Shown: positions 44,386-58,246 of the stretch, piece after piece
Layout of the letters: every line of letters starts with the position of its first letter
How positions within the stretch are numbered: the stretch's first letter is position 1
NCBI GenBank assembly: GCA_035079385.1
Contig: JAVHKY010000085.1
Span: forward strand, 1-64,000
DNA length: 64,000 bases
Reading direction: 5' to 3'
DNA from: Aspidiotus rigidus
Taxonomy: Eukaryota; Arthropoda; Insecta; Hemiptera; Diaspididae
Position numbers and translations under genes: made by a program
Notes under the pieces: generated by a model
Database searches by the model: none
What the model was told of the DNA's origin: nothing
What the model saw: the letters and a program-made list of their open reading frames with translations, nothing else

Positions 44386-45535
44386 GTAGAATGATAATTT
44401 CGATTTGAATTATATGACAAGATTATCAACTCAGTTCCACACCACCTGAGAGGTCGAGTTAAGGAATTGCGGATTCCCCGCTGGCATTGCAACGTCTGAA
44501 ATAGCTTCTAATTTTTTCATGACACTCTATCGGCCTCCTTTGTTTTCTACCTCTACCACTGAGAGGCATTTCCGCGGTACGCTTACCCAGGATATACTTT
44601 CATAGGTGAGAACTACTATTGTAATGAGAAAATTTGCAGAACAGTATGTATGTGTATTGCACCTGGCCGGTTTTGACTTCATATTTGAAACTGATCAGGC
44701 GTGCAACATGCAATACACCCTCTTACTGAGTGTTCAACATCACAATTTCCACATGAAGAACAGTATCAGTGTATGACATAGTAATCTAGTTTGCAATTTC
44801 AGAAACAATGTTTTGTGACTCTACTATAGTCTGTTCCAAATGAGAGTGCCTAAAGTTTTCAGAAATCGCGTCAATAAATATGGTACGGCAGTCACAGGGA
44901 AAAAGAGGACGAAAGTGTTCATACGTGGCTGCCTAGTAGGAAGGCCGGAAAATACTTACGACGACAACATTGCTCAGAAGAACCGAGAAAGATTTCCTGT
45001 TATAAGAATAGGTGTATGAATATGAGGTCACTTTGAGAATTCATTTTAAAAAAAGTTAGAATTTCGCTATCATTAATTAGAAACGTTGCCCTCATTATAT
45101 AGCATTTATCCTTGTGCAACTCTCACAATGATCTTTGAAAGTTTCTTGGGCAGTAAAATGTTTGCCTTGGAAAATACCTTTATTGAAAGAATTATTGTAA
45201 GAAAAATCTATCTGTGCGGGAGGTATAATATTGCAACTTGATTTCACTGTGCAGAGAGTATTTTTAACAAAAAGTGCTCGTACAAATAGCTCACTTTCCG
45301 CTCTGTAGTTGTCAGCCATAGTATTGTACAATGATACAAGTCTTTCCGGCATTCCGTTTCCCCGATATCTCAACGCACGTACAAAACGTGTAGTAAATTG
45401 ACAACTATCTACTACTATTATCTACCTTATAACACACGCAACCACCAAATCTGGCTGCGAGTATTGAAGCAACGCTACCAATACAAAAAATTTGTAAGAA
45501 CCGTAAAGCGTTCTTATATATATGTATATACATAT
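44386..45535. other. No recognised gene; two unexplained open frames
   Basis: On the + strand 44837-45018 encodes MRVPKVFRNRVNKYGTAVTG, then KKRTKVFIRGCLVGRPENTY. On the minus strand 45373-45095, extendable upstream without ATG to about 45415, reads RYRGNGMPERLVSLYNTMAD and ends CESCTRINAI. Both have composition more protein-like than the surrounding shadows, but I cannot name a family. They may be pieces of an unrecognised transposon. Confidence 0.25.
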
Positions 45536-45537
45536 GT

Positions 45538-45645
45538 AACGCCGAATCCGTCAAATTGCCGATTTTATCAAATCGGCAGAAATTTTTGCCGAATTTATGA
45601 AATCGGCATCTTTCTGCCGACTTGATAAAATCGGCAAATGAATTA
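45538..45645. repeat. Palindromic GCCGATTT/AAATCGGC cluster
   Basis: GCCGATTTTATCAAATCGGC is a near-perfect palindrome, and the words AAATCGGC and TGCCGA recur five or six times within about 100 bp. A weaker echo (CTGCCGACCTTATCAATTCA) is at 46628. Confidence 0.7.
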
Positions 45646-46124
45646 TTGAAATTGAAAGTAATAATATTTCTCTATCCTATCTTCCAACTTTTTCTTTTCT
45701 TCTTTTTCACGGTTTTATACTTTTATGAGACAAGCAACTGAATTATTGAGGTAAATTGAAGACCTGCGTAATATTTTTCTTTCTCTTTTTTCCAATAGTA
45801 TTGTTTTCCTTCATTGCGTTCAATGACCATCTTCAAGTGATGAATGAAACTAGTTCGTACACGTGAAGTTGAATCATGAAGACGTTCAATATTGTTGAGG
45901 GGTGAAAATAACTGAAGGCAAACGCACACTTTATCAAGGCCAATGACATCGGCGCTAACAGGGAGTACTCCTTGCGCGAGCTCGTGCGTCTGAACTCAAA
46001 GGGGCACTGGGTAGGGGTACCGTAAGTGCTTGCGCCGTACAAATTGCACCTCCAAAAGAAGTGTCTGTAACAAACAGGGGTAGGAGTGCAATTCAGCCTG
46101 CGCCATCCCAGACGTACATAAAGA

Positions 46125-46350
46125 CTGATGTTTTAATATTTCCTGCTCGACTGTATTTTTATAATATTGACTTTTTCTAATTTTTTAATATTTCCTGCTT
46201 GACTGTATTTTCATAATAACGACGATTGACTTTTTCTGATTTTTCAATACTTTCTGCTTGACTGCGTTTTCATAATAACGACGATTGACTTTTTCTGATT
46301 TTTTATTATTTTTTGCTTGACTTTGATAATGACGAAGATTAACTTTTTTG
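46125..46350. repeat. ~65-bp tandem repeat, four units
   Basis: Each unit has TTTCTGCTTGACTG, then TTTTCATAATAACGACGATT, then GACTTTTTCTGATTTTT. The first unit is shorter and the last one diverged. Confidence 0.8.
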
Positions 46351-47579
46351 ATTTTTTATCCATTTAACTAAAATTGGAACGAACAATGATTGACTTCTTT
46401 CGATTGTAAAATATTATCGTGATCATTTGCTCTACAAAATTCATTTCATTTTTGGATACTGTTCAACATTTTATACAGACCTACCTTTTTCTAAAGTATA
46501 TTATCGTCATTATTTTGATGTTAATTTGCTTTTGATGTGTTGATATAAATTTATTTGAAAATATTCTCGATGTTTATCTTCCATGTACTTCAGATCGAAT
46601 AGAAATATAAAATGGGCAAAAAATTCTGCCGACCTTATCAATTCAGCAAGCAGTTGCCGATGTTGAAAAGCAGGCACGCGGGCCACGTGCCCAGGGCGCA
46701 AAATTTTGGAAAACAAAAAAGAAGCACCGGACGGAAGAGAAAAAGTGAGAAGCGTCGGGCTGACAGGCGAGGAAGTGCCTAGGGGCGCCGCGCCGAGGGT
46801 CATGATCCGGTCCTGGAAGAACATTTACAAATCATCTTTAGGGTACCCAACCCTGCTCATCTTTTTAGTGGCTTTCATAATAAGGTCAACAAAATGGCGA
46901 CGTGTATATATGGACAGTGGGGTAACGGTTTGATGACAGCAGGAATTGGGATGTCTCCCTGCTGCCTATATAAATGCATCGCCGTTTTGCTGATCTTATA
47001 TCAAATGTACTTCATCAAGTTATCAATTTAGTGATGGGGTGGTTATTTGAAGATCATCGTAAACGGTTATAAACCGTCAAATGAACCAGACAAAAGTCAA
47101 TTATTCAAATTGCCTATAGTTCTCAAAAAATTGTGCTAGGAGCGCTAAGGTCTTCCTTCTTTTTGCTCTCAAAAATACAAAAATTGGAAAAAAAAAGAGA
47201 GAGAGAGAGTAGGAGAGAAAAAGCCGACACGAGAAGCAGGAGAGGTAGGGGTGAATGATTCGTACGAATCATTCGTAAAATGCGTAGACGCAATTTTACA
47301 TATGTATATATATTTTATTTTTGTGGGGGGTAGTTTATTGAGAATATGGACTATTGTGACGCGATCGATCGCGCCACGTATAACCGTCTTACGTGTGTAA
47401 ATATACGACAAACTGTATTTTAATGTATATCCTTGATGTCACAACTGTAACGAATGTTGTAGACCTTTACCCGACGTAAAATAATTATTATGCTTAACGC
47501 ATACAATGTTACAATATACACGTACACTAGTACACACATATCATATTCCCACTTTTCTATTATAACATATCTTTAAGTA
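46351..47579. other. No gene recognised; GC-rich island at 46660-46820
   Basis: A GC-rich patch containing GGGGCGCCGCGCC and GGGCCACGTGCCC palindromes stands out from its AT-rich surroundings. Its short open frames are not recognisable. Confidence 0.4.
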
Positions 47580-48195
47580 TCCCTACCTTATCCCCATTTA
47601 GATTTAACCTTATGATTAAGTTGTATATTCCTTATCCTAACTCCCACTTATTTTATCCCTACTTATTCGTACTCCCACTTAACCTTATCCTAACTCCCAC
47701 TTATTTTATCCCTACTTATTCGTACTCCCACTTAACTCCCCAATTCCCCTTTAGTAGTCTCCTTCCAGTTCTTAGTCCGTTCTATCTATCCATATCCCTA
47801 CTTCTATTTTGCACACGTTACTCTCTATTATATTATATGCACTTATGTACAAGACTATGTACCCTTTACTTTAGTCTGCACACGCCACTATTATGTGATG
47901 AAAATATAGTTGGACCTTCTCACATCCTAAGGGCTTTATATAAAACGCGACACGGAGTATTAGGCTTTTATTGAAAAGTGAGACTTGACAAGCAAAAGCT
48001 ATAACATCAGAATATTCCAAAGATAGTAGCTGAAAATGTAACAGAATGCTCGTAAGCATACAGATACATGGGTTTATAAAGGTGGCTATTGAAAGGCGAA
48101 ACTAGGAGCTAAATGGGGATAACCAATAATATTGTCTTAAATCTAAGGGGAGTAAATAGTGTCGTGTGCAAACTAAAGTAAAGGGTACACAATGA
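47580..48195. repeat. 55-bp tandem duplicate inside an inverted-repeat segment
   Basis: CTTATCCTAACTCCCACTTA and following sequence occurs twice in tandem (about 47632-47690 and 47687-47735). GTACCCTTTACTTTAGTCTG (47860) is inverted at about 48170-48190, and ATCCCCATTT (47590) at about 48112, suggesting a decayed inverted-repeat element. Confidence 0.55.
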
Positions 48196-49239
48196 CTATC
48201 AGAACTGCGATTTGGGAGCATCCCATATGCCCTAGTAGACTAGCTCTCCAACTTAGTATAATACAACAGTTTATACAGTATACTAATTAATTATTGAGGA
48301 GTTCGTACGCGTCTTTTCCCAAAATATCGAATTGTTGCTTGTTTGTTACCGACTTTAGGAGGTATTGCATTCTTGCGCACGGCGGAATTTTTGGTGTGGG
48401 GTATGTTTTCTCGGCGTCTCAGAGTGTGTGGATTACGATTTTAACTTGGGTCGATTTATATGAAACTGAGAATTATTGAAGTTTTATATTTGCACTAGGG
48501 AATAGGGTCATTTTTTTGAAAATCGGATTGGTAGTTTTTGAGATTTTTCCATTTCAATTTAGAAAAATTCGGAGCGGGGTAAGTCGAACGTCAGTTCGTT
48601 AACCATCCTGCGTTGAAAAGAATGAATGTTGCTATGGAAAATGAAGAGTGTTACCGACTTGTGCGCGAAAAGTGTTTCTTTCTCAGAAGGGGAGGGGGTT
48701 GTAAGTTGTGTATTATCAGTACACGAGATCGAATAAAAAATAATTTTTGGCAAGTTTCGGAAATGAATTTGTATCGGAAAACGATGTCATTTTGCCGTTA
48801 TTAACGAAAACGATTGAGTAATATAATGTAGCCAATAATGAACAAAATCGAAAAAAGAAGTAGAGATGTAGGAAAATAAGATAGGAAAAGTCGGTTTTGC
48901 TATTTCGCTGCGAAGGCTTTTTTTCATTTACATTGCGCGATCGTCTTCAAGGCTCTTGGCGAGATATACGAAATTCTCGTCACATGTATGTTTCTTCTTT
49001 CTTCGGGAGAAGAATTAAAAATTTCGTGTACTGTACTTTTCGTTATCACAACTTATTATTTCGTTCTGTTAGATAATTTTTTTGTAATGCTGTCTTTCAT
49101 TCGAACACCTTTCTATTTTCGTCTAGTTTAATATTTATCGTTGGTCATTAAATGGCATAGCTGATACCGTTGGAAAGCAAAAATGAGCATTTTGCGGACA
49201 TTAAATAATATAAGTGATGACAAGCATAGCTGAGGGGGA

Positions 49240-49565
49240 AAAACACACGAGTTCTTTAACGTAGTTAAACGAGGGGGACAGGGAACCTGTTTTATAGGGA
49301 ACATAAGATTTGAAAAAATTCTGATCTGTTGCGAGCTATTCTGTATATGATAGGAAAGAATTTGAAATATCGTTGGCTTTTGAGCTATATCTATATGATA
49401 CGTAGGGGACTTTGAAAAATTTTCGATACACTAGCTATATAATTAATATTATTATGATGAGAGGGTGACTCAAAAAATTTCCGATTTTCCAGCTATAATA
49501 ATAATAGGAGGGGGAGTTGGAAAATTGTTGACTTTTGAGCTATGTATGATGAGAGGGGGCAGAAG
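49240..49565. repeat. Minisatellite-like patch, inverted relative to 21.68-22.01 kb
   Basis: AAACGAGGGGGACAGGGAAC and CTGTTTTATAGG are the reverse complement of the 21.95-kb flank. They are followed by diverged units (GAGCTATATCTATATGATAC, GGGGGAGTTGGAAAATTG). Confidence 0.6.
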
Positions 49566-50907
<1,342 letters not shown>

Positions 50908-51829
50908 AAGAAAAAAAGAGGATAGTTCGGAAAGGATCATCATAGTTCACTATGTATTCTTCTTTTAGAAAATATCGAAGAGAATTAAAATCTGTAGTTT
51001 TTGTTAGGAATTATTCTTTCCCTGGATCGGTTCAATTTTCGATTTCTGAGAGAAATTTTACGATGTTTGAAGAATTATTGTTTGAGAATTGGTCCCACTT
51101 CTATATATACGTGTTCGAAATGCGTCAGATTTGCCTGTCCTGTATTTGCGAGTGGATCCACACAAGGTCATGAGAACATGAATTATCATTATGTCTATGT
51201 GATTTGTACTCGTGGCAAGACCTTACGTAGCGACGATTATATTTTTATTTCTCGTTCAAAAAAAAAATTTGCCTACAATTATCGTCATTATGAAAAATTT
51301 GATGAGAGGCGCGGTTTTGGAAACTGTCGACCAGCGGGACGAGAGAAAACTATGTTATGAAGAAGATGATAATTTTGATAAAGAATAAACATAACGCTTT
51401 GGAGTTTTTATACTTTGGTACTTGAAATCTGATAGTGATTAAAAAGAAGCATAATATTCATTCAAATTCTTATTTTTCTTAAAATCAATGCGCACAACAT
51501 GAAGGGTTGTATTACTTTGCTAATTTAAAATAGGAAGATCAAGAGAGATTTGGGAAAAAAAGATGAATCATTCATTGTTTTCATGACTCAGAATAAAAAT
51601 ATACATATTTACTCGTATAATTGGACAAATATTTCAGCTACCCTTTTATTTCGTTTTATTATTTTATTTGTCGAGAAATAGAAAGCTGATTCTCCGGTCG
51701 AACGGATAAATTATACCCACACTTATTCTTTCCTCCTTGCTGAGCACGTATTTTCTTTTGTAGGGTATTTAAGAAAAATAGATCGAAAATATATCGTATT
51801 TTGTTTTTGATTTCTATCTTTTGTTTCAG

Positions 51830-52152
51830 AAGGACCATACCATCCTGGTCTTGAAATAAAACGACAAAGAACGGCCTACACCCGTCCACAAGTGCTGGCT
51901 CTTGAACAGGAGTTTCACACACATAGATATTTAACCAGGAAGCGAAGAGTCGAGTTAGCAAGGGATTTACAATTAAAGGAAAGACAAATCAAGATTTGGT
52001 TCCAAAACCGACGAATGAAGTTTAAAAAAGATAATAAATTGCCTAATACGAAAAACGTGAAAAAAAAGAACAACGGAATTTCAGCGCCAAACGAACACAA
52101 AATACATTGCAGTAGTCCTAGCGAAGCTCTACCGTATCTTTTGGATTTATAG
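51830..52152 (+). CDS. Dfd: Deformed (Hox4) homeobox protein, exon 2: homeodomain and C-terminus
   Basis: This exon encodes residues 309 (last two bases) to 415. The homeodomain occupies about residues 318-377: [10 protein letters not shown] arm, WFQNRR recognition helix with W48, F49, Q50, N51 and R53 present (residues 365-370). [14 protein letters not shown] follows directly, the diagnostic Dfd/Hox4 extension. Compared with the usual insect Dfd homeodomain about 15 of 60 positions differ, for example P11, A15, Q18, T22, H23, K29, V32, L34, R36, D37, Q39, K41 and F56. The C-terminus after the homeodomain is short (about 38 residues, ending LPYLLDL) compared with the longer tails of many insect Dfd proteins. 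The acceptor is TTGTTTCAG at 51821-51829; the stop is TAG at 52150. Confidence 0.93.
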
Positions 52153-52510
52153 AAAAAAAAAAATAAGGAAAGGGAAGGAGAGAAAAAAGAAAGGAAAATT
52201 CTTAAATTTTAGCTTTTGGACGACCACTTTGCTGGAAGGAAATTTCGGGAGAGATTTCCGAGAAACGTACTCGTAGTATGACAGAAAAATATTGTATAGT
52301 ATGGTAAACATTTATGCTATGAATTGATAGTCCGTCTCAAAATGTGGAAAATTGTCTCCTTAGAAGGAAAGATGTAATCTAATTTACGGGAGGGCGAACC
52401 TCACCTTTTCGAAGGCGAGTAGAATCTTCTTGAAGTAATAAAATTGCTCGACTGAAATTAAGGGATAAATCTGAATATTATCTTTAAATACTTGCTTAAA
52501 ATAAAGTATA
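52153..52510 (+). terminator. Dfd: Likely Dfd 3' UTR with candidate poly(A) signals
   Basis: AATAAA occurs at 52437-52442 and again at 52500-52505, 0.29 and 0.35 kb after the stop. Either could end the transcript. Hox 3' UTRs are often longer, and in AT-rich DNA this hexamer is frequent, so the true end is uncertain. Confidence 0.35.
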
Positions 52511-53215
52511 CCTCAATTGTGATCGATTTTCTGAAGAAAAAGAGGAACATTTCACGCGACAAAAAAAAAAAAAAAAAAACGCTTTCGAAATAGTCAAAGA
52601 ATAGTGTAAGTTTGAGTATTACAAGTGCGCATTTTTGGTCGACGAATGTACCGTACAAGACTAACCAATCACTTCGCGGATGCGTGTCGTGTGCTGTTTT
52701 TGGATGATAGCAAATGGAGGATGATTTGATCATTATAGCTGCATGAGATTATGCTCGTAAAAGATTTTCGAGCGGTTTTCAAGCAAGTATTGAAGAAAAT
52801 ATTATACAATAGTTCGTAACATCTGTAAGGAGCGATTTATACTCTTTCCAAGGTTATTATTAAGATAGTGGTAAGTCCGTTTTAAGTAGGCGCTATGATG
52901 TCGCTGGTAAGCCACGAGCAAGTTATAACGCAACACTGATTTTTTGTGACGGGACATTTTCACTTGAAAATTTTGTGTGGGAAAGATATAAAAGTAAGCT
53001 CATTTGATACAATATTTATGTAGAACAGATTGTATTATTTTAACTTTTTGGCGTAAAAATCCGTGTTTATTAAGATATTAGATATCATATAAATGGTATA
53101 AGACGCTGGAGCATACCAGTGACGTCAAATATAGCGGGTTGAACATGAATGGGCTAACCTATATGTTTATAATAATTTTGGCTCCACTCTCACATGCTAC
53201 AAAGTGTTGTTCATA
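52511..53215. other. No gene recognised
   Basis: AT-rich sequence with an A-run at about 52561-52579; no coding sequence supported. Confidence 0.45.
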
Positions 53216-53217
53216 TT

Positions 53218-53404
<187 letters not shown>

Positions 53405-53640
53405 TTATTTTTGTTCTTCATTTTCGCGACAATGCCTCAAGAAGACTAGTCTTTGCGTTAGTAGATTGACGCCCTTTTTTTCTTCTTTCTTTTTTTTTTT
53501 TTTTTTTTTTTTAAATTATCCTTGAATAATGACGTGAAAATGATGACCGATTGCTATCGGTACTACCATGTGATAAAGTATGAGAAAACAAGGAGCGACC
53601 TCAAAGAAGGGCTCATTCGTTCTCAGGCAAGTGAAAAAAA

Positions 53641-54089
<449 letters not shown>

Positions 54090-54443
54090 AAATTTTCTTG
54101 TATCAATGATGTCAACTTGTATGTGCACATTTGCTCGAGGAATATCAACTGTGTGTATCCCTCTTAGACCTTACGCATCTAATTTGTGGAGGTTGTCAGT
54201 TTGAGCTAATTCTGATGCATATCACCGTAATCACTGCGGAATAAAATACACAAAGGAAGAAAGAAACACAACCAACGCTGATGAACTTATTCATACTGTG
54301 AAGCACGGTACTTGTGGACGTTATACAGGCCTTCTTTGAGGTATTCCTTAAACTTTTCAGTTAATAATACTATCTTTGTGTGTGGGCCTTTACTTTCAGC
54401 AGTTTGTGAATTGGATCACTTCAATTATTTTTTGAGAAATATA

Positions 54444-55787
54444 CAAAGGGTGACTCAAAAGTAAGGTTCCCTACTATGGTTCTCTGAAATGACTGTGAGG
54501 ATCGAAGCGAAAAATTTTGTAGCCCCTTTTTAGGGTTAAAATATTGAAACGTGTGTCAAGTTTTAATGTCTACCCGGTAGAACATGTTTTATAGTATTTT
54601 CGGTTCACATGAATAAAAACGCGTTCCTTCGGTGCTTCGTTGTAAGACGCGAAGACGCGTTTTTTTACTTTAGGGCTCGAAGAATTGGGTTGCGCGCATT
54701 CTTTATGCGCTGAACATTTTGGCGATCGCGGACGAAAATGATCTTTTAATAATTTTAAATACAACACTTGAATTTTTCCTCGTGTTCATCAATTGTAAGA
54801 AAATTACAATTATGTTTTTCATCAACAATGTTATGATGCTCTAATAAAAAAGTGAAAATTTTAATTCTAGATCATCTCGTGTTTGCGTTTTTATTCACGT
54901 GAACCGAAAAATAGCGTACGCCACACGTGAACGGAGGAAAGCGATATACTCGCGCTGCATGGCAGCCCTCGCCGCGGCTCGGGTCGCCAAAGCGCTCGTA
55001 TAGAAATCGCTCTCCTCCGTCCCTTATAGCGTAATATACTATTTAAGTTTTGTACCGTCCAACTTGACACAGCTATCTTGTCATACAGTGAATTTTCTTC
55101 TCAAACATCAGCCGGTGTTGAGTTACTGATTGCAGCAGAAGCTCCCATTTTATTGATCCAAACGTTGGATCCAATATCACAGCAAAACAGCAGTACGCGG
55201 CTGCACGTCGTCATAAGACACTATAGCTACTCATAAGTATGATGGACCCCATTTTGATTTTCAGAAAATCAGCAAACCTTATCGATTGTGTTAGCCAAGC
55301 GCCATGGAACGGCGAGAAGTCATCCTATTTTAATCTCTATTGCAGCACTTCGCGAACACGATCAACAAAGCTCGCTGATTTTCTAGGCGTAGGCGAATCG
55401 CGTTTTGTCATCATTACCAATTCCTCTGACCAACGTTCGTGGAATTCCGCGTCTGTTTGAACCGACTTACGCACTATATAAAGCTCTTCCCTACAAAATA
55501 TTGTATACTTGTTTGCCTGATTCTAATTGTAATGTTACTTGATTTACGTAGGTCCAATGGCAGGGGAATAGATATGCTATTATTGCATACTCAATTCTCG
55601 TGCCATAAGATCAGTGCAGTGTAAACCAAGTACCATTATAATAAGAATGAACCGATCAAGCTGAAATTTGGAATATATTTGTAGTTCAATACTACATACG
55701 TGCTCCAAATTTTTCACGTTGACTGGCGCAACCATTTACAAGAACAAAAACGGGGAAATGGAACCTCACTCTCGGAGTCACCCTTTG
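54444..55787. mobile_element. 1.34-kb DNA element with CAAAGGGTGACTC terminal inverted repeats
   Basis: CAAAGGGTGACTCAAAAGTA + AGGTTCC at the left end (54444) matches the reverse complement of GGAACCTCACTCTCGGAGTC + ACCCTTTG at the right end (55787) at most positions over 28 bp. TA lies next to the left end and one base from the right end, as for mariner/Tc1-type insertion. The right third on the minus strand has frames such as SPTPRKSASFVDRVREVLQ that resemble the DNA-binding half of a mariner-like transposase, but stops abound and I cannot confirm it. Hairpin H6 and a further inverted repeat (54594-54625 with 54885-54915) are nested inside. Confidence 0.65.
54590..55045. repeat. Hairpin repeat H6 and outer inverted repeat, AATATACTATTT tail
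   Basis: ACGGAGGAAAGCGAT (54930-54944) pairs with ATCGCTCTCCTCCGT (55006-55020) across a GC-rich apex (CTCGCCGCGGCTCGGG). The tail GTAATATACTATTT follows. To the left, TTTTCGGTTCACATGAATAA is inverted relative to TTATTCACGTGAACCGAAAA. Confidence 0.7.
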
Positions 55788-56309
55788 GTACCCTCCTACG
55801 TATCTTCATTTTACGCGTAGCTTTTGTCGTACAGATTCAAATAGTTTTCTATAAGTTTACTCACATCATAAATTCCAGAAGACTTATAAACTACCTAGGT
55901 ATTATGAATAGCATAATCTTCTTCTTCATTTTCGAAATTCAAAAAATTTATACCTACGTGGAGATATTTCTCAACTGTATTTCATGTGTAAGCTCATGTA
56001 AAATATTCTGAACTTCACTTTGCCATCAATGAGAAGATTCCTTCACTTTTGAGTTTATTTTCCTACTATACACATGTCAACAAACAAACAATTCATATGC
56101 AATTGAGGAGGGTTCTGGCAGAAGGGCCTCCGTCCCATAAGAAATACATTGGGCGAAGACCCTTTTGCCAGATACGTCCTCAATTGATGATCGCGAACAA
56201 AAATACCGTACAATGACTCTGAGTAAAAAAAAAAGTCCATGTGATTGGAATTTCGTACAACGATATAGAGTCTTTATTGTACGATAGTAGCACTCTGTAT
56301 CATACGATA

Positions 56310-56600
<291 letters not shown>

Positions 56601-57733
56601 ATTTGAAAGGAAATTACAGGGTCTACAATGTTTGTTCTCTTCAATTTTTCATATAAATGAGTAAAATTCGTGTCCGGTATACAATAATTGAATTTTTAGA
56701 ACTGTGAGGCTTAACGCGTTTAAACATTTGGAACAACGTGTACAGTGAGAAGCAGTTTTACTACGTCGGAATTTATCGTTTTTTACCATTTAGTTTTTCG
56801 CTCATTACTCCATCCAGAAGGAGTCAAAACGTTGAAATTTAGAACTTTACCCGAATAAAAATAAGACTTTCAAGAAATACTGCACGTCAATAGGTAAAAG
56901 CGTTCAAATAACAGGCATACAAACATATCGTTATCACATTCGCGTTACTACAGACAGTGAGACAAACATTCTAAGATTTCCCTACTTCCGGTAACGTTAA
57001 GAAAATAAAAAGAACAGACCTCTAACGTGCTGCAATTTAGAAGGGAGTACCAAAATCCGGTTCTCAAGAATACAGGATGTGAGGGTAGGAGAGAAATACA
57101 GTAGACAGTTGCGTGTAGTTACCCTTCTTCGGTTGAATCACGTCAAGTGACGCATACAGAGGGCACACAATTTTTAATAAGAACTTCTTTTCTATGGGAG
57201 CTTGGGAGCTAAAATTTTCATTTATGATTTAAAATTTATTCTGAAATAATAGAATATGTGGCGAAGATTTCAAGTCGATAGGTACAGCGGTTCTCGAGTT
57301 ATAAGAGGACAAACAGACAGACAAATTTTCCGCTTTATATATTAGATATTATTATGTAATTGGAATTAACTACGTTGACGCCTTGAAAAAAAAAAAAAAA
57401 AAAAAAAAAAAAGAAAATTTGCGGTCTATTTTTTCATAAATAGTCCTTCCCAAAGAAAATTGCTGCATGGGCTCCTGCGTGCGATCATTCATCGGCCTTT
57501 CTTGTAATTAGGTACGTACAAGCACAGAGACAAAGGTTGATCAAAGTACGTAAAAATTTGTTCTGTTTGTGATACACATGCAATGAAAGTATAAGAAAAC
57601 TATAAGAAATTTCATGGAATCCCAATGCGCAACGTATATCTGTAGTTAAACAATTACATCCCATTCTTTTTGTAATCTTCCTGGCGATATATCAAATGTT
57701 TCACGATAATATACTAAAGATGAACCATAAAAG
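56601..57733. other. No gene recognised
   Basis: AT-rich; includes an A-run at about 57388-57412 and GTCGATAGGTACAGCGGTTC near 57270, a phrase faintly like the 168-bp units of repeat A. Confidence 0.45.
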
Positions 57734-57741
57734 CTCATGAG

Positions 57742-58238
57742 TAGAGCTCGGATTTTTTGTCATTGGGTGGGGGGAGGGGGTGATTTTTGGCACTAATATT
57801 TAGAAATTTGGCATTATTTGGTAAGATCGGAAAAATGTATGAAAAAATAATTATTTAATGAAATAAAAACATTGAACCAAATATAGAGCTGGGTATTATA
57901 AAACGAGTCTATGAAACGAGAATTAAACATTACAATAACGTGCTTCTCCAAGTTCTCCATATTATCTTCCGTGAAGGATTGCCTCCGGTCACCGAATATC
58001 AGCTTGTAATCAGAGAATTCAAGTAAAAACACGTATAAAATGAGCCCGCATACATCGGGAAGGACATTTTTATTCATTTAGTTGCGAAATATTAGAATTT
58101 GGTACTTATTGGCTTTTTTTGGCAAAATAAAATTTTTTGTCCTGGGTCCCCTAGGTATGAGACGAACTTCCATTCGATTACCTGTCATCTGCCCCTTCAG
58201 GAAAAAAAAAAGGCAAATTCTAAGGAATCCGAGCTCTA
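57742..58238 (-). mobile_element. Non-autonomous hAT element, 497 bp, with perfect ends and 8-bp target duplication
   Basis: The ends are TAGAGCTCGGATT (57742) and AATCCGAGCTCTA (ending 58238), perfect 13-bp inverted repeats. CTCATGAG flanks it on both sides (57734-57741 and 58239-58246), an exact 8-bp duplication that is itself palindromic. On the minus strand it retains FSDYKLIFGDRRQSFTEDN followed by MENLEKHVIVMFNSRF, the same transposase C-terminus as the 8.9-kb element but in a continuous frame. So it is an internal-deletion derivative of that hAT family, and the better-preserved C-terminus of the two. Confidence 0.9.
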
Positions 58239-58246
58239 CTCATGAG

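Noticed and set aside
51892..52152. Separate short homeobox gene starting inside exon 2
   Set aside because: The frame continues upstream through [18 protein letters not shown] to a good acceptor at 51829 that matches the phase of exon 1.
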